NCBI RefSeq assembly: GCF_006159205.1
Contig: NZ_CP040812.1
Location: forward strand, 1,426,001 to 1,490,000
Length of the DNA: 64,000 bases
DNA from: Antarcticibacterium flavum
Lineage (GTDB): Bacteria > Bacteroidota > Bacteroidia > Flavobacteriales > Flavobacteriaceae
Direction of reading: 5' to 3'
Shown here: positions 1-8,242 of the stretch, piece by piece
How the letters are laid out: every line of letters begins with the position of its first letter
How positions within the stretch are numbered: position 1 is the first letter of the stretch
Program-made: the position numbers and the translations under genes
The notes under the pieces: generated by a model
Database searches by the model: none
What the model was told of the DNA's origin: nothing
What the model saw: the letters and a program-made list of their open reading frames with translations, nothing else

Positions 1-1
1 G

Positions 2-814
2 TACGGCTGGCCATTTCCAAAGGGTGGTGCGCAAAATTTTACCAATGCCCTGCTGGAATATTATAAATCTCTTGGCGGCACATTGGTCCTGGAAAGAAAT
101 ATAACGCACCTGGAAGAATTGCCACAGGCAGAAGCCTATATGTTTGATTTGACCCCAAAGCAGTTGCTAAATATTAAAGGACTCGACTTTCCCGGATTAT
201 ACCGCTCCAGGATGAGCAACTACAATTATGGCGCAGGGGTTTTTAAAATTGACTGGGCCTTAAATGAACCCATACCATTCACCAATGATAAATGCAAACT
301 GGCAGGAACCGTACACCTTGGATTCTCCCAAAAAGAGATTGAAGATTCTGAAGCCTTCATCCATAAGAAGAATATGACAGATACCCCTTATGTCCTGGTA
401 GCACAGCACAGCAATTTCGATAATTCCCGTGCGCCAGATGGAAAATATACTGCCTGGGCCTACTGTCACGTCCCCAATGGTAGTATAAAGGATTATACCA
501 AGATCATTGAAGACCAAATAGAACGTGCAGCTCCTGGATTTAAAGAGACCATACTAGCAAGATCCACAATGAATACGGTACAGCTGCAGCAATGGAACCC
601 CAATCTTGTGGGAGGGGATATAAACGGTGGCCGGCAGGATATAACGCAACTATTCACAAGGCCAATAGTATCCCTATCCCCCTACTCTACCCCAGACCCC
701 CGTGCCTATATTTGTTCCTCTTCCACTCCTCCAGGTGGAGGGGTACATGGAATGTGCGGCTTTAATGCAGCGAAAAAGGTGGTACAGGACCACTTTAAAG
801 ATATTAAGGTTTAA
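2..814 (+). CDS. FAD-dependent phytoene-dehydrogenase-like oxidoreductase, C-terminal part
   Basis: The frame is open from base 2, so the gene starts before the window and only about 270 C-terminal residues are present. The first TTG-initiated stretch at 83 is not the real start. The visible N-terminal segment, with a GWPFPKGGAQ motif, and the terminal PGGGVHGMCGFNAA motif fit the C-terminal half of the COG1233 phytoene desaturase / NAD(P)/FAD oxidoreductase superfamily. The glycine-rich end normally closes over the flavin. The Rossmann dinucleotide-binding motif would be upstream and is not seen. The substrate cannot be inferred; carotenoid synthesis is only one possibility for this broad family. 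A BLUF-like gene follows after 15 bp and may be co-transcribed. Confidence 0.75.
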   Translation, partial: YGWPFPKGGAQNFTNALLEYYKSLGGTLVLERNITHLEELPQAEAYMFDLTPKQLLNIKGLDFPGLYRSRMSNYNYGAGVFKIDWALNEPIPFTNDKCKLAGTVHLGFSQKEIEDSEAFIHKKNMTDTPYVLVAQHSNFDNSRAPDGKYTAWAYCHVPNGSIKDYTKIIEDQIERAAPGFKETILARSTMNTVQLQQWNPNLVGGDINGGRQDITQLFTRPIVSLSPYSTPDPRAYICSSSTPPGGGVHGMCGFNAAKKVVQDHFKDIKV

Positions 815-829
815 CACTAATGAATTATT

Positions 830-1240
830 ATGAGATATACCATTTGCTACGTAAGCACGGCCACTGCTAAACTGGATAAGGAGAAAGTAAGTTCCCTGCT
901 TAAAAAGATCGAGGAAAGCAACAACAAAAATGATGTTAAGGGAATCCTCTTATATTCAGACGGGAATTTTTTTCACGTTATGGAGGGGGAAAAACAATAT
1001 ATCCTGGAATTATTTTCTGAAATAAAAAGTGACAGGCGACATACCAATATCATTCAAATTGTAGGTAAGGAGATGGAAACCACTGCGTTTGACGGATTTG
1101 TGACAGATATCGTAACTGATGAGAATAAATATGACTCAAAAACCTTTCAGGAATACCTGGAACCCCTGGAGGGAATGGATCCTAAGACCAAAGAGGTCGC
1201 AAAAAGAATGCTGGAGGTCTTTATAGAGACTTCCAATTAG
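830..1240 (+). CDS. BLUF-domain-like protein with altered flavin-site residues
   Basis: This 136-residue protein is a stand-alone BLUF (blue light using FAD) domain plus a short helical tail. The fold signature is clear: the start MRYTICYVS, then NNKNDVKGILLYSDGNFF followed by the MEGE turn, and the RRH motif. Of the residues that contact the flavin in AppA-type BLUF proteins, Tyr (Y7) and Asn (N31) are present. The glutamine expected between F48 and the hydrophobic-EGE turn is His49, and the later Trp/Met segment reads FDGFVTD. Canonical Gln-dependent photochemistry is therefore doubtful. There is no fused output domain. It lies 15 bp after the oxidoreductase gene. The family call is firm; light sensing is not. 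Confidence 0.8.
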   Translation: MRYTICYVSTATAKLDKEKVSSLLKKIEESNNKNDVKGILLYSDGNFFHVMEGEKQYILELFSEIKSDRRHTNIIQIVGKEMETTAFDGFVTDIVTDENKYDSKTFQEYLEPLEGMDPKTKEVAKRMLEVFIETSN

Positions 1241-1251
1241 TTTATTCTTAC

Positions 1252-1259
1252 TACTTTTG
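1252..1259 (+). promoter_or_regulatory. Bacteroidota -7 box for rpe
   Basis: TACTTTTG matches the TANNTTTG -7 element of Bacteroidota primary sigma promoters and lies 23 bp before the rpe start. No clear TTG -33 box is present at the usual distance. The rpe-ypdA pair may thus have its own promoter after the BLUF gene. Confidence 0.4.
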
Positions 1260-1282
1260 CAGGGCAAATCAAAAGAAATTCT

Positions 1283-1945
1283 ATGATAACCAAATTAATT
1301 GCCCCCTCGGTCCTGGCTGCCGATTTTGCCAACTTACAGCGTGATGTTGAAATGATCAACCAAAGTGAAGCAGACTGGTTTCATATAGATATTATGGATG
1401 GGGTATTTGTTCCCAACATATCTTTTGGAATGCCGGTTTTGCAGGCCATCAATAAACATGCTCAAAAAACAATTGACGTCCACCTAATGATCGTTGATCC
1501 AGACAGATATATTAAGGAATTTGCAAGTCTGGGGGCAAACATACTTACTGTACATTATGAAGCCTGCACGCATCTTCACCGTACCCTACAGGCTATTAAG
1601 GCTGAAGGTATGAAGGCGGGAGTAGCATTAAACCCTCATACAAATGTTGATCTTTTGAAAGATGTGATCAATGATATCGACTTAGTTTGTATTATGAGCG
1701 TTAACCCCGGTTTTGGGGGTCAAAGCTTTATCGAGAATACTTATAGCAAAGTGAGGCAATTGAAGGAGATCATTGCCGGCAGCGGTGCCGCCACTCTTAT
1801 TGAAATAGACGGCGGGGTGACAGATAAAAATGCTGCAAAACTGGTGGAAGCCGGTGCAGATGTTCTTGTTGCGGGAAGCTATGTGTTCAAAGCCAAGGAT
1901 CAACTCGAAACCATTAAAGGACTAAAAAAACTTGCAAACAGCTAA
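1283..1945 (+). CDS. rpe: Ribulose-phosphate 3-epimerase
   Basis: A 220-residue TIM-barrel enzyme interconverting D-ribulose 5-phosphate and D-xylulose 5-phosphate in the pentose phosphate pathway, in the cytoplasm. Family signatures are all visible: the N-terminal IAPSVLAADFANL, the metal/catalytic HIDIMDGVFVPN segment, VHLMI, MSVNPGFGGQSF, and IEIDGGV before the C-terminal phosphate-binding VAGSYVF. Length is standard. Its last 14 bases overlap the TTG start of the next gene, so the two are translationally linked. Confidence 0.97.
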   Translation: MITKLIAPSVLAADFANLQRDVEMINQSEADWFHIDIMDGVFVPNISFGMPVLQAINKHAQKTIDVHLMIVDPDRYIKEFASLGANILTVHYEACTHLHRTLQAIKAEGMKAGVALNPHTNVDLLKDVINDIDLVCIMSVNPGFGGQSFIENTYSKVRQLKEIIAGSGAATLIEIDGGVTDKNAAKLVEAGADVLVAGSYVFKAKDQLETIKGLKKLANS

Positions 1946-2912
1946 GAAAAAAGAATACGACATTATAATAATTGGAGGCGGCCCTATTGGGATTGCCTGT
2001 GGTTTGGAAGCCGAAAAAAACAATCTTTCCTACCTCATACTGGAAAAAGGTTGCCTGGTTAATTCCCTCTACCACTACCCTACCAATATGACTTTCTTCT
2101 CTACTTCAGAGAAGCTGGAATTGGACAATATCCCTTTCATAAGCAATAATCCAAAGCCCCGGAAAGCTGAAGCCCTGGAATACTACAGGAGAATTGCTAC
2201 TTCAAATAAGCTGAATATTCGCCTTTTTGAAAAAGTACTTTCAGTAAAAACATCTGAAGGGGAAACCCACCAGGTGGAAACTGAAAAAGACACTTATAAT
2301 GCCAGGAACGTCATTGTAGCTACAGGCTTTTATGATATACCAAATTACCTGGATATACCCGGGGAAGACCTCCCAAAAGTAGCCCATTATTATAATGACC
2401 CTCATTTCTATGCCACACAAAAAGTCGTGGTGGTAGGTGCCAGCAATTCAGCAGTAGACGCGGCACTGGAGATCTACAGGAAAGGCGGGGATGTAACAAT
2501 GATAGTAAGAAGCCCCGAAATTGGCGAAAGGGTAAAATACTGGGTACGGCCAGATATTATTAACAGGATAGAAGAAGGTAGTATTAAAGGATTATTCAAT
2601 GCACGCCTTAAAGAGGTAAGGGAGAAGGAAGTGATCATTGAAACAGCAGCCGGGGAAGAAACCCTTGAAAATGATTTTGTACTCCTGCTTACGGGATACA
2701 GGCCTAATTTTAAATTTTTACAGAAGCTGGGTATTGAGCTTTCCAATGATGGAAGAAGGATCCCTGCTTACAATAAAGACACGATGGAATCCAATGTACC
2801 CGGGATCTACCTTGCCGGCGTGATTTGTGGCGGAATGGAAACCCATAAATGGTTTATTGAGAATTCCCGGGTTCATGCTAGGATGATCGTAGGGGATATA
2901 GTTTCGAAATAA
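1932..2912 (+). CDS. ypdA: YpdA-family bacillithiol disulfide reductase (putative)
   Basis: A 326-residue flavoprotein of the thioredoxin-reductase-like class with no CXXC redox pair. The N-terminal FAD motif IIIIGGGPIGIACGLEAE and the second NAD(P)H-binding motif VVVVGASNSAVDAALE are both visible, as is LLLTGYRPN. The segment YHYPTNMTFFSTSEKLEL is typical of YpdA/Bdr proteins, which reduce bacillithiol disulfide in Firmicutes and occur in bacillithiol-making Bacteroidota. The start is a TTG inside the end of rpe (14-bp overlap). The next ATG lies beyond the FAD motif, so TTG is the only sensible start. Confidence 0.88.
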   Translation: MQTAKKKEYDIIIIGGGPIGIACGLEAEKNNLSYLILEKGCLVNSLYHYPTNMTFFSTSEKLELDNIPFISNNPKPRKAEALEYYRRIATSNKLNIRLFEKVLSVKTSEGETHQVETEKDTYNARNVIVATGFYDIPNYLDIPGEDLPKVAHYYNDPHFYATQKVVVVGASNSAVDAALEIYRKGGDVTMIVRSPEIGERVKYWVRPDIINRIEEGSIKGLFNARLKEVREKEVIIETAAGEETLENDFVLLLTGYRPNFKFLQKLGIELSNDGRRIPAYNKDTMESNVPGIYLAGVICGGMETHKWFIENSRVHARMIVGDIVSK

Positions 2913-3236
2913 TAATCAAAGTTGTAAGTAAAGATTCTGGATAGCGCCTTCCAGAATCCAGAACCGGGAATTTAAATTTCCGGGTCTGGAAATTAATCGC
3001 TTCAACTTCTGCTGAAAGAATTTAGAACTGCTTAAAATTTTTAGTTCCAAAGTTAACCACCGGGTGGGATTGATACTTAATTTGTAAAAAAAGCCGCAGG
3101 GAAATGAATTAGATCCTGACTGCACAAGCCTGAACAATATTTCCGAATTTTTAAAAAATAAGAATGGGCCTTAATTCTAAAACTAAGACCCATTCCTCTA
3201 AAGAGCAGCTTTTTACATCTGCTCCTGTTTATTGTA
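2913..3236. other. Intergenic region with inverted repeats
   Basis: No gene is supported here. Directly after ypdA there is a perfect 9-bp stem, GATTCTGGA (2933-2941) with TCCAGAATC (2950-2958), followed by an imperfect palindrome around 2958-2989. A smaller stem, GAGCAG/CTGCTC, lies at 3203-3224. These could end ypdA transcription, but none has a clean T-run on the plus strand. An open frame on the minus strand at 2916-3137 is judged spurious. Confidence 0.5.
3155..3194 (-). terminator. Intrinsic terminator for the small minus-strand gene
   Basis: The arms AATGGGCCTTA (3163-3173) and TAAGACCCATT (3184-3194) pair with one mismatch. Read on the minus strand the stem is followed by TTATTTTTTA, and it lies about 43 bp after the stop codon of the gene at 3237-3599. 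Confidence 0.6.
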
Positions 3237-3599
3237 CTACAAAACGACAATCTCCGCCTCTTCTGTAGTCTTTGTCCTGTTTAGTAACCTCCCATAAAAG
3301 GCAAGGTCATTTTTTTCATTTCTGAAAGATCTTTCCAGCCACTTCTTATTGGAGTTCAAAGGATATTTATAAACCTTGATATTTGGATAAAAATCATCAT
3401 CCTTACCATCCTCCTCGATTCCCACTTCAATGGTTTGGGTTTTCTTGTTATAACTTACATAAGATGCCAAAAAGTTATGCTTAATTAGCGCAATAAAATC
3501 TTCAGAAAGAACGTGACATTTCTTACAATCTTCCAGGTAATGGTCAACAAGCCTCTTCATTGAAGCTTTAATTTCTGCTTGTTTATAGTAGGTTGTCAT
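3237..3599 (-). CDS. Hypothetical protein, 120 residues
   Basis: Unrecognised. It is a soluble, charged protein without signal peptide or membrane segment. It has a CKKCH motif near residue 35 that could bind metal, and a lysine-rich middle. It ends in a terminator-like hairpin and lies between ypdA and the fructan regulator, both facing away or independent. The intact frame, the dedicated terminator and ordinary amino-acid composition support a real gene. No function is proposed. Confidence 0.6.
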   Translation of the reverse strand: MTTYYKQAEIKASMKRLVDHYLEDCKKCHVLSEDFIALIKHNFLASYVSYNKKTQTIEVGIEEDGKDDDFYPNIKVYKYPLNSNKKWLERSFRNEKNDLAFYGRLLNRTKTTEEAEIVVL

Positions 3600-3800
3600 A
3601 ATTAAAAAGTTCTGTTTGTTTGTGGGGATAAATTTAGGGGAAGAATGTCTTTTTCAATTTTTTTTATGGCATGTTTAACGTAATAACCTAATGAATTCCA
3701 AACAAATAGTATCTTGACAAAAATTAAGTTAAGACGTAAAAAAATGGGGTAAGATAGTCCATAATCCGGGATATCTCTCTTTATACGGAATCTGCATCTT

Positions 3801-6449
3801 CTACTGGAAATTTTTCCTGTACTCTGTGGGATATTGGCCAAATTCTTTTACGAAACTTTTGGTGAAGTATTTTACATCAGAAAAACCAGATTGATATGCG
3901 ATCTCAGAGATTGTATTGTCTGTTTTCAAAATAAGCCTCGCCCCATATTCCAGCTTAGCCTGCCTTAAGTATTTGACAGGAGAAAGGCCTGTGATCTCTT
4001 TAAGTTTTTTGTAGAATTTAGATCGTGACATACCCAATTCTTCAGCAACCTGTTCGATCTTGAAATTCTCGCTGGTGATGTTCTCATAGGTAATCTCTTT
4101 GATCCTATTCAGAAATAGTGCATCCTTATCACCAGGGGAATTGGTGCCTGCCACCGGGTCCTTAACTTTAAGACGTTTTTCAAAAAGATTTCTCACCCTT
4201 GCTCTTAAAGTTTCGGGATTAAATGGTTTTGTGATATAGTCATCTACGCCAATCTTATAACCTTTGATAATGGACTCCTCTGTATTTACTGCCGTAAGAA
4301 GTATAAATGGTATCCCCATAGTACCGGGGTTCTGGAAGATCTTTTGAGAAAACTCGAGCCCATCCATTTTAGGCATTAGCAGGTCACTAATAATGAGGTC
4401 TGGGGAATAATACTTTGCCTGTTCATAGCCTTCAATCCCATCGCCGGCTTCAATGACCTCATACTCCTGTTTCAAAATTTCGCAAAGCCTTTGCCGTATC
4501 TGTTCCGAGTCTTCCACGATAAGGATCCTTGGCCTTTTCTCTTTGCTTAATGCTACAACAGTCTCTTTACTTTTTACTACTGAGTTCTTTTGCCTCACAG
4601 GGATTTTTACCGTAAATACAGAGCCCTTACCCGGCTGGCTTTCTACCTCGATATTACCCTCATGCATTAAAATGAGGTTCATACTAAAATCAAGTCCTAT
4701 CCCTGAGGAATCCTCACTAAAATCTGATATGGAAGAATGTTCAAACCTTTCAAAGATCCTTTGTTTTTCATCCTCGGGTATGCCAATGCCGGTATCCTCT
4801 ATCTCTATTATTACCAGATTTTCTTCACTAAAAAGGCGAAGGGAAATTTCACCTTCCCGGGTATATTTTATAGCATTATGCAGAATGTTCCTAACGGCTT
4901 TTTCTATAATGTCCCTGTCAAAATCGCAAAATAATCTTTGAGCATCTACATTAAAGCCCAGGCCTTTCTTCTCTGCACTTGGCCGCAGGTTTTCAGTAAT
5001 TTCATGTATAATTATAGAAATATCGCCATATTCAAAATTAACCGGGTACTCCGGGCTTTCCACTTTTTGAAAATGCAACAGTTGATTCAGGGTACGGGTA
5101 AGCTTTGTAACATTGTTTCGCAGGTGGTGCACGGTATTATTACTGGCATCCAGTTTCTCGATATCAAGTTTTAAAATGGTGAGCAGCGTTTTAAATTCGT
5201 GGGAAATATTTGTGAAAAAACTGGTCTTAACCTCTGTAAGTTCCTCCATTTTTTTCACTGCGCTAAGAAGATGATCCCGCTGTTTCTTAATATACCTGTT
5301 CTGGTTATCAATCACTTCCTGTTTATTGAGAAGCAGCCTGTTGGCCTTATTTTTTTGAGAAAGAAAATAAAAGATCACCGCCGTGCTTAGCAGGAGCAAA
5401 ATCGTAAAAACCGAGAAAACAAAAATGAGTACATTTTTCCTTTCTACGTTAAGGTATAGATGGTCATACCTTCCAATGAGCTCCCGCAGTTTCTCCTTTT
5501 GATTTTGAAGTCTTATCCCTTCATAATACAAGGTCTCGGCATTCCTGGAATCAACCGGGAAAGTATTGAGATAATTATATTTGTCGACCTCCCTGCCATC
5601 CAGGATATTGAGCGCGGTCCTTACCGCAATATCCCCTCCTGTGGGATATGAGATGGTAGCATCGATCTTATTGTCGAGGATCATTGGCACTCCCCCTCTT
5701 TCTGTGATCAAACCGTCTACCCCAATGATCATAGCATCCATATCGAAGTTACGGGTCACCCTATAAGCAGCGTGTGCCATTTCATCATTGTGCGCAAATA
5801 TAAGGTCATATCCTTCTGTACGTTCCCTATACAGGCTGTCGAGTTTATAATAAGCGGTTTCCTCGTGCCAGTCGGCATTAAGAACATCGACTCCATGCGA
5901 GGAATTATTTCTTACCGATTGAAGAAATCCGTTAAACCGCTGTTCTGCCGGGGAAGAACCCGGAAGGCCCGTAATTTGAAGAATACGGGCCGAATCCTTA
6001 TTTTTTTCGGAAAGCATGTTTAGCGCAATAGTTCCTGCTGTAATGCCTACATCAAGATTATTCCCCCCAATAAAAGATGTAAAATCACTGGAATTAATAT
6101 TACGGTCCACCACGATCACGGGGATCCCCATTTTATATACCCGGGAAACAATATCTGTAAGAGGAGCAGCTTCATTAGGGGAAACGATCAAAAGATCAAT
6201 GGGTTGTTCCATCAACTCTTTTATTTGCTGGATTTGAACTTCATTATCGCCATGAGCAGTGCGGTAAATTATATTTACATCCCTGTCATTTATAAGGTCT
6301 GCTTCAGTAAAAATTTCAGAGTTCATTACAATTCTCCACTCATCGTCAGACAGACATTGAGAAAAGCCAATATTGATCGTTTCCTTTTTCGAGGAAGTAC
6401 AACCGGTAATTAATAGTAGGATAAGCCCCAACAGCTTCCACTTATTCAT
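3801..6449 (-). CDS. Hybrid two-component sensor/regulator with periplasmic sugar-binding domain (fructan PUL regulator)
   Basis: An 882-residue one-protein signalling system. In order: lipobox-like signal (ITGC, Cys17); LacI/ribose-binding-protein-type periplasmic domain (about 23-310, with VDRN and IGVDG motifs); one membrane helix (about 338-363); histidine kinase with ISHEFKTLL phospho-His417; ATPase domain (DTGIGIP, GIGL); receiver with Asp689 (SDLLMPKMDG); and a C-terminal AraC-type helix-turn-helix (about 775-882). The usual Pro after the H-box is Leu. The same architecture is known from BT1754 of Bacteroides thetaiotaomicron, whose periplasmic domain binds fructose and switches on the fructan locus. 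The divergent position beside GH32/SusCD genes makes the same role likely here. Fructose as ligand is inference. Confidence 0.93.
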   Translation of the reverse strand: MNKWKLLGLILLLITGCTSSKKETINIGFSQCLSDDEWRIVMNSEIFTEADLINDRDVNIIYRTAHGDNEVQIQQIKELMEQPIDLLIVSPNEAAPLTDIVSRVYKMGIPVIVVDRNINSSDFTSFIGGNNLDVGITAGTIALNMLSEKNKDSARILQITGLPGSSPAEQRFNGFLQSVRNNSSHGVDVLNADWHEETAYYKLDSLYRERTEGYDLIFAHNDEMAHAAYRVTRNFDMDAMIIGVDGLITERGGVPMILDNKIDATISYPTGGDIAVRTALNILDGREVDKYNYLNTFPVDSRNAETLYYEGIRLQNQKEKLRELIGRYDHLYLNVERKNVLIFVFSVFTILLLLSTAVIFYFLSQKNKANRLLLNKQEVIDNQNRYIKKQRDHLLSAVKKMEELTEVKTSFFTNISHEFKTLLTILKLDIEKLDASNNTVHHLRNNVTKLTRTLNQLLHFQKVESPEYPVNFEYGDISIIIHEITENLRPSAEKKGLGFNVDAQRLFCDFDRDIIEKAVRNILHNAIKYTREGEISLRLFSEENLVIIEIEDTGIGIPEDEKQRIFERFEHSSISDFSEDSSGIGLDFSMNLILMHEGNIEVESQPGKGSVFTVKIPVRQKNSVVKSKETVVALSKEKRPRILIVEDSEQIRQRLCEILKQEYEVIEAGDGIEGYEQAKYYSPDLIISDLLMPKMDGLEFSQKIFQNPGTMGIPFILLTAVNTEESIIKGYKIGVDDYITKPFNPETLRARVRNLFEKRLKVKDPVAGTNSPGDKDALFLNRIKEITYENITSENFKIEQVAEELGMSRSKFYKKLKEITGLSPVKYLRQAKLEYGARLILKTDNTISEIAYQSGFSDVKYFTKSFVKEFGQYPTEYRKNFQ

Positions 6450-6471
6450 AAAAAAATATTAAGTAATATCT

Positions 6472-6479
6472 CAAAAATA
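6472..6479 (-). promoter_or_regulatory. -7 box of the hybrid regulator gene
   Basis: On the minus strand the bases read TATTTTTG, a full TANNTTTG match, 23 bp before the start codon. No clear -33 TTG was found at standard spacing. Confidence 0.4.
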
Positions 6480-6637
6480 CACCTTTCAGAAGCCTTGCTA
6501 TTAAAGGGTTAACAATTTATCCCCCTAAAAATATCAAAACAACAACCCCCGGTCCCGAGGCCTAATATTAAATTGCTGACGCTTTGAAGTTCAATAAACA
6601 AATGTTAAAAAAAGTTTTCTCTCTCCCCCGCAATCTT

Positions 6638-6667
6638 AAGGTTTTTTTCTGAAGCTACGAAAACCTT
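6638..6667. promoter_or_regulatory. Inverted repeat, candidate operator between regulator and PUL
   Basis: AAGGTTTT (6638-6645) and AAAACCTT (6660-6667) form an 8-bp inverted repeat with a 14-bp gap in the 429-bp divergent region (6450-6878). It could be a dimeric AraC-domain site for the hybrid regulator. It is not near enough to any mapped start to be assigned firmly. The rest of this region is AT-rich without a gene. Confidence 0.25.
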
Positions 6668-6762
6668 TGCGAGATTTAAAAACGGGAAGATCACTTTTAT
6701 AACCCTTATAATTTAATCCTTTTAAATGATGTTTAAACCTATTCTTTTAAGTTTTTCCCGCC

Positions 6763-6791
6763 TTGACACCCACCTCGCTTATGTTACTTGG
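6763..6791 (+). promoter_or_regulatory. Candidate promoter of the fructan operon
   Basis: TTG at 6763-6765, an 18-bp spacer and TTACTTGG at 6784-6791 (6 of 8 to TANNTTTG) fit a Bacteroidota promoter about 90 bp before the first operon gene. A weak -7 box is expected for an activator-dependent promoter. Confidence 0.3.
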
Positions 6792-6878
6792 CAGGAGGAG
6801 GCAAAAAACTTATGATTCAAGTGGAAACTCTGGGAGAATAAAAAATACATTAAAAATGAATTCGATAAACTATATAGT

Positions 6879-8225
6879 ATGCACTCAAAAATTGTAGCCT
6901 GGTCCATTACTGCTGCGCTTGCAGGATTCCTCTTCGGGTTTGACACCGTGGTAATTTCAGGGGCAGATAAAGCCTTACAGGCAAACTGGGGCACCTCAGA
7001 TGCTTTTCACGGTTCGGTTGTCATGGCTATGGCCCTATGGGGAACTGTCATAGGGGCCATTTTTGGAGGTTGGCCTACAAACCGCTTTGGAAGAAAGAAC
7101 ACCCTTATCTTTATAGGTCTCTTATATATATTTTCGGCACTGGGATCTGCGATGGCAAATGATCCAATCACTTTTGCGGCCTTTAGATTCATAGGTGGAC
7201 TGGGAGTTGGAGCCTCTACTATCGCAGCGCCCACGTATGTTTCAGAGATAGCGCCGCAAAAACACAGGGGACGGTTGGTTTCTTTATACCAATTCAATAT
7301 TGTACTTGGTATCCTCATCGCATTTCTTTCTAACTACCTTTTGCGCAACACCGGTGCAGAACCATGGCGGTGGATGCTTGGAGTGGAAGCTATTCCTGCA
7401 GTGATCTATACTGCCTTCATCTTCTTTGTACCAAGAAGTCCAAGATGGCTCATTTCAAAAGCAAAATATGCCGAGGCAGAAAAGGTGCTAAGGACCATAC
7501 ACCCGGAAGCAGATATTGAAGGAAAAATGCTGGAGATCCAAAAGCAGTCTGAAACCAAGATCTCTGGCGAGAACATTTTTCTAAAAAAATACCGCTTCCC
7601 GCTAATACTTGCATTTTTGGTGGCATTTTTCAATCAGCTTTCCGGTATAAATGCATTCTTATATTATGCACCCAGGATCTTCGAAGCGGCAGGCCTGGGA
7701 GAAAGTACCGCCTTGTTAAGCAGTATAGGAATAGGAGTTGTTAACCTGCTCTTTACCATTCTGGGAGTAGTCCTTATTGATAAACTTGGAAGAAAACAAT
7801 TAATGTTTATAGGGTCTATTGGCTATATAATCTCATTATCCCTGGTAGCAGCTTCATTTTTCCTGAACTGGGGAGGATTAACAGTGCCTATCTTCCTTTT
7901 CCTCTTCATTGCTGCCCACGCCATTGGACAGGGTGCAGTAATATGGGTATTTATTTCAGAAATTTTTCCTAATCATTTACGAGCTTCGGGACAGGCATTT
8001 GGATCTTCCACGCACTGGCTGCTGGCGGCAATCATTCCGTCATTGATTCCCTTCCTTTTCTCGACTGTTGGCCCTGCCCTCGTATTTGCCTTCTTTGCCT
8101 TTATGATGGTCTTGCAGCTTATCTTCGTAATCTTTATGATGCCGGAGACAAAAGGAAAATCCCTGGAAGAACTAAGCGAGGAGTTATCTCCCGGTAAGAC
8201 CACATTATCATTTAAGAATAATTAA
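6879..8225 (+). CDS. Sugar porter family MFS transporter, probably fructose
   Basis: A 448-residue inner-membrane symporter with twelve predicted helices. Signatures of the sugar porter family are visible: GFLFGFDTVVISGA in helix 1, NRFGRK after helix 2, RFIGGLGVGA, the PxRxSEIAPxxxRG-like element (SEIAPQKHRG), PRSPRWL, the central QLSGINAFLYYAP motif in helix 7, and PETKGKSLEE at the C-terminus. It is the first gene of the operon and is 17 bp from the GH32 gene. Position and family point to import of fructose released in the periplasm, before phosphorylation by the fructokinase at the end of the operon. Confidence 0.93.
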   Translation: MHSKIVAWSITAALAGFLFGFDTVVISGADKALQANWGTSDAFHGSVVMAMALWGTVIGAIFGGWPTNRFGRKNTLIFIGLLYIFSALGSAMANDPITFAAFRFIGGLGVGASTIAAPTYVSEIAPQKHRGRLVSLYQFNIVLGILIAFLSNYLLRNTGAEPWRWMLGVEAIPAVIYTAFIFFVPRSPRWLISKAKYAEAEKVLRTIHPEADIEGKMLEIQKQSETKISGENIFLKKYRFPLILAFLVAFFNQLSGINAFLYYAPRIFEAAGLGESTALLSSIGIGVVNLLFTILGVVLIDKLGRKQLMFIGSIGYIISLSLVAASFFLNWGGLTVPIFLFLFIAAHAIGQGAVIWVFISEIFPNHLRASGQAFGSSTHWLLAAIIPSLIPFLFSTVGPALVFAFFAFMMVLQLIFVIFMMPETKGKSLEELSEELSPGKTTLSFKNN

Positions 8226-8242
8226 TTAAAAACAATAAGAAT

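Noticed and set aside
3602..3841. 79-residue minus-strand open frame overlapping the 3' end of the hybrid regulator
   Set aside because: Its start lies inside the regulator gene in another frame and the translation has no recognisable features.
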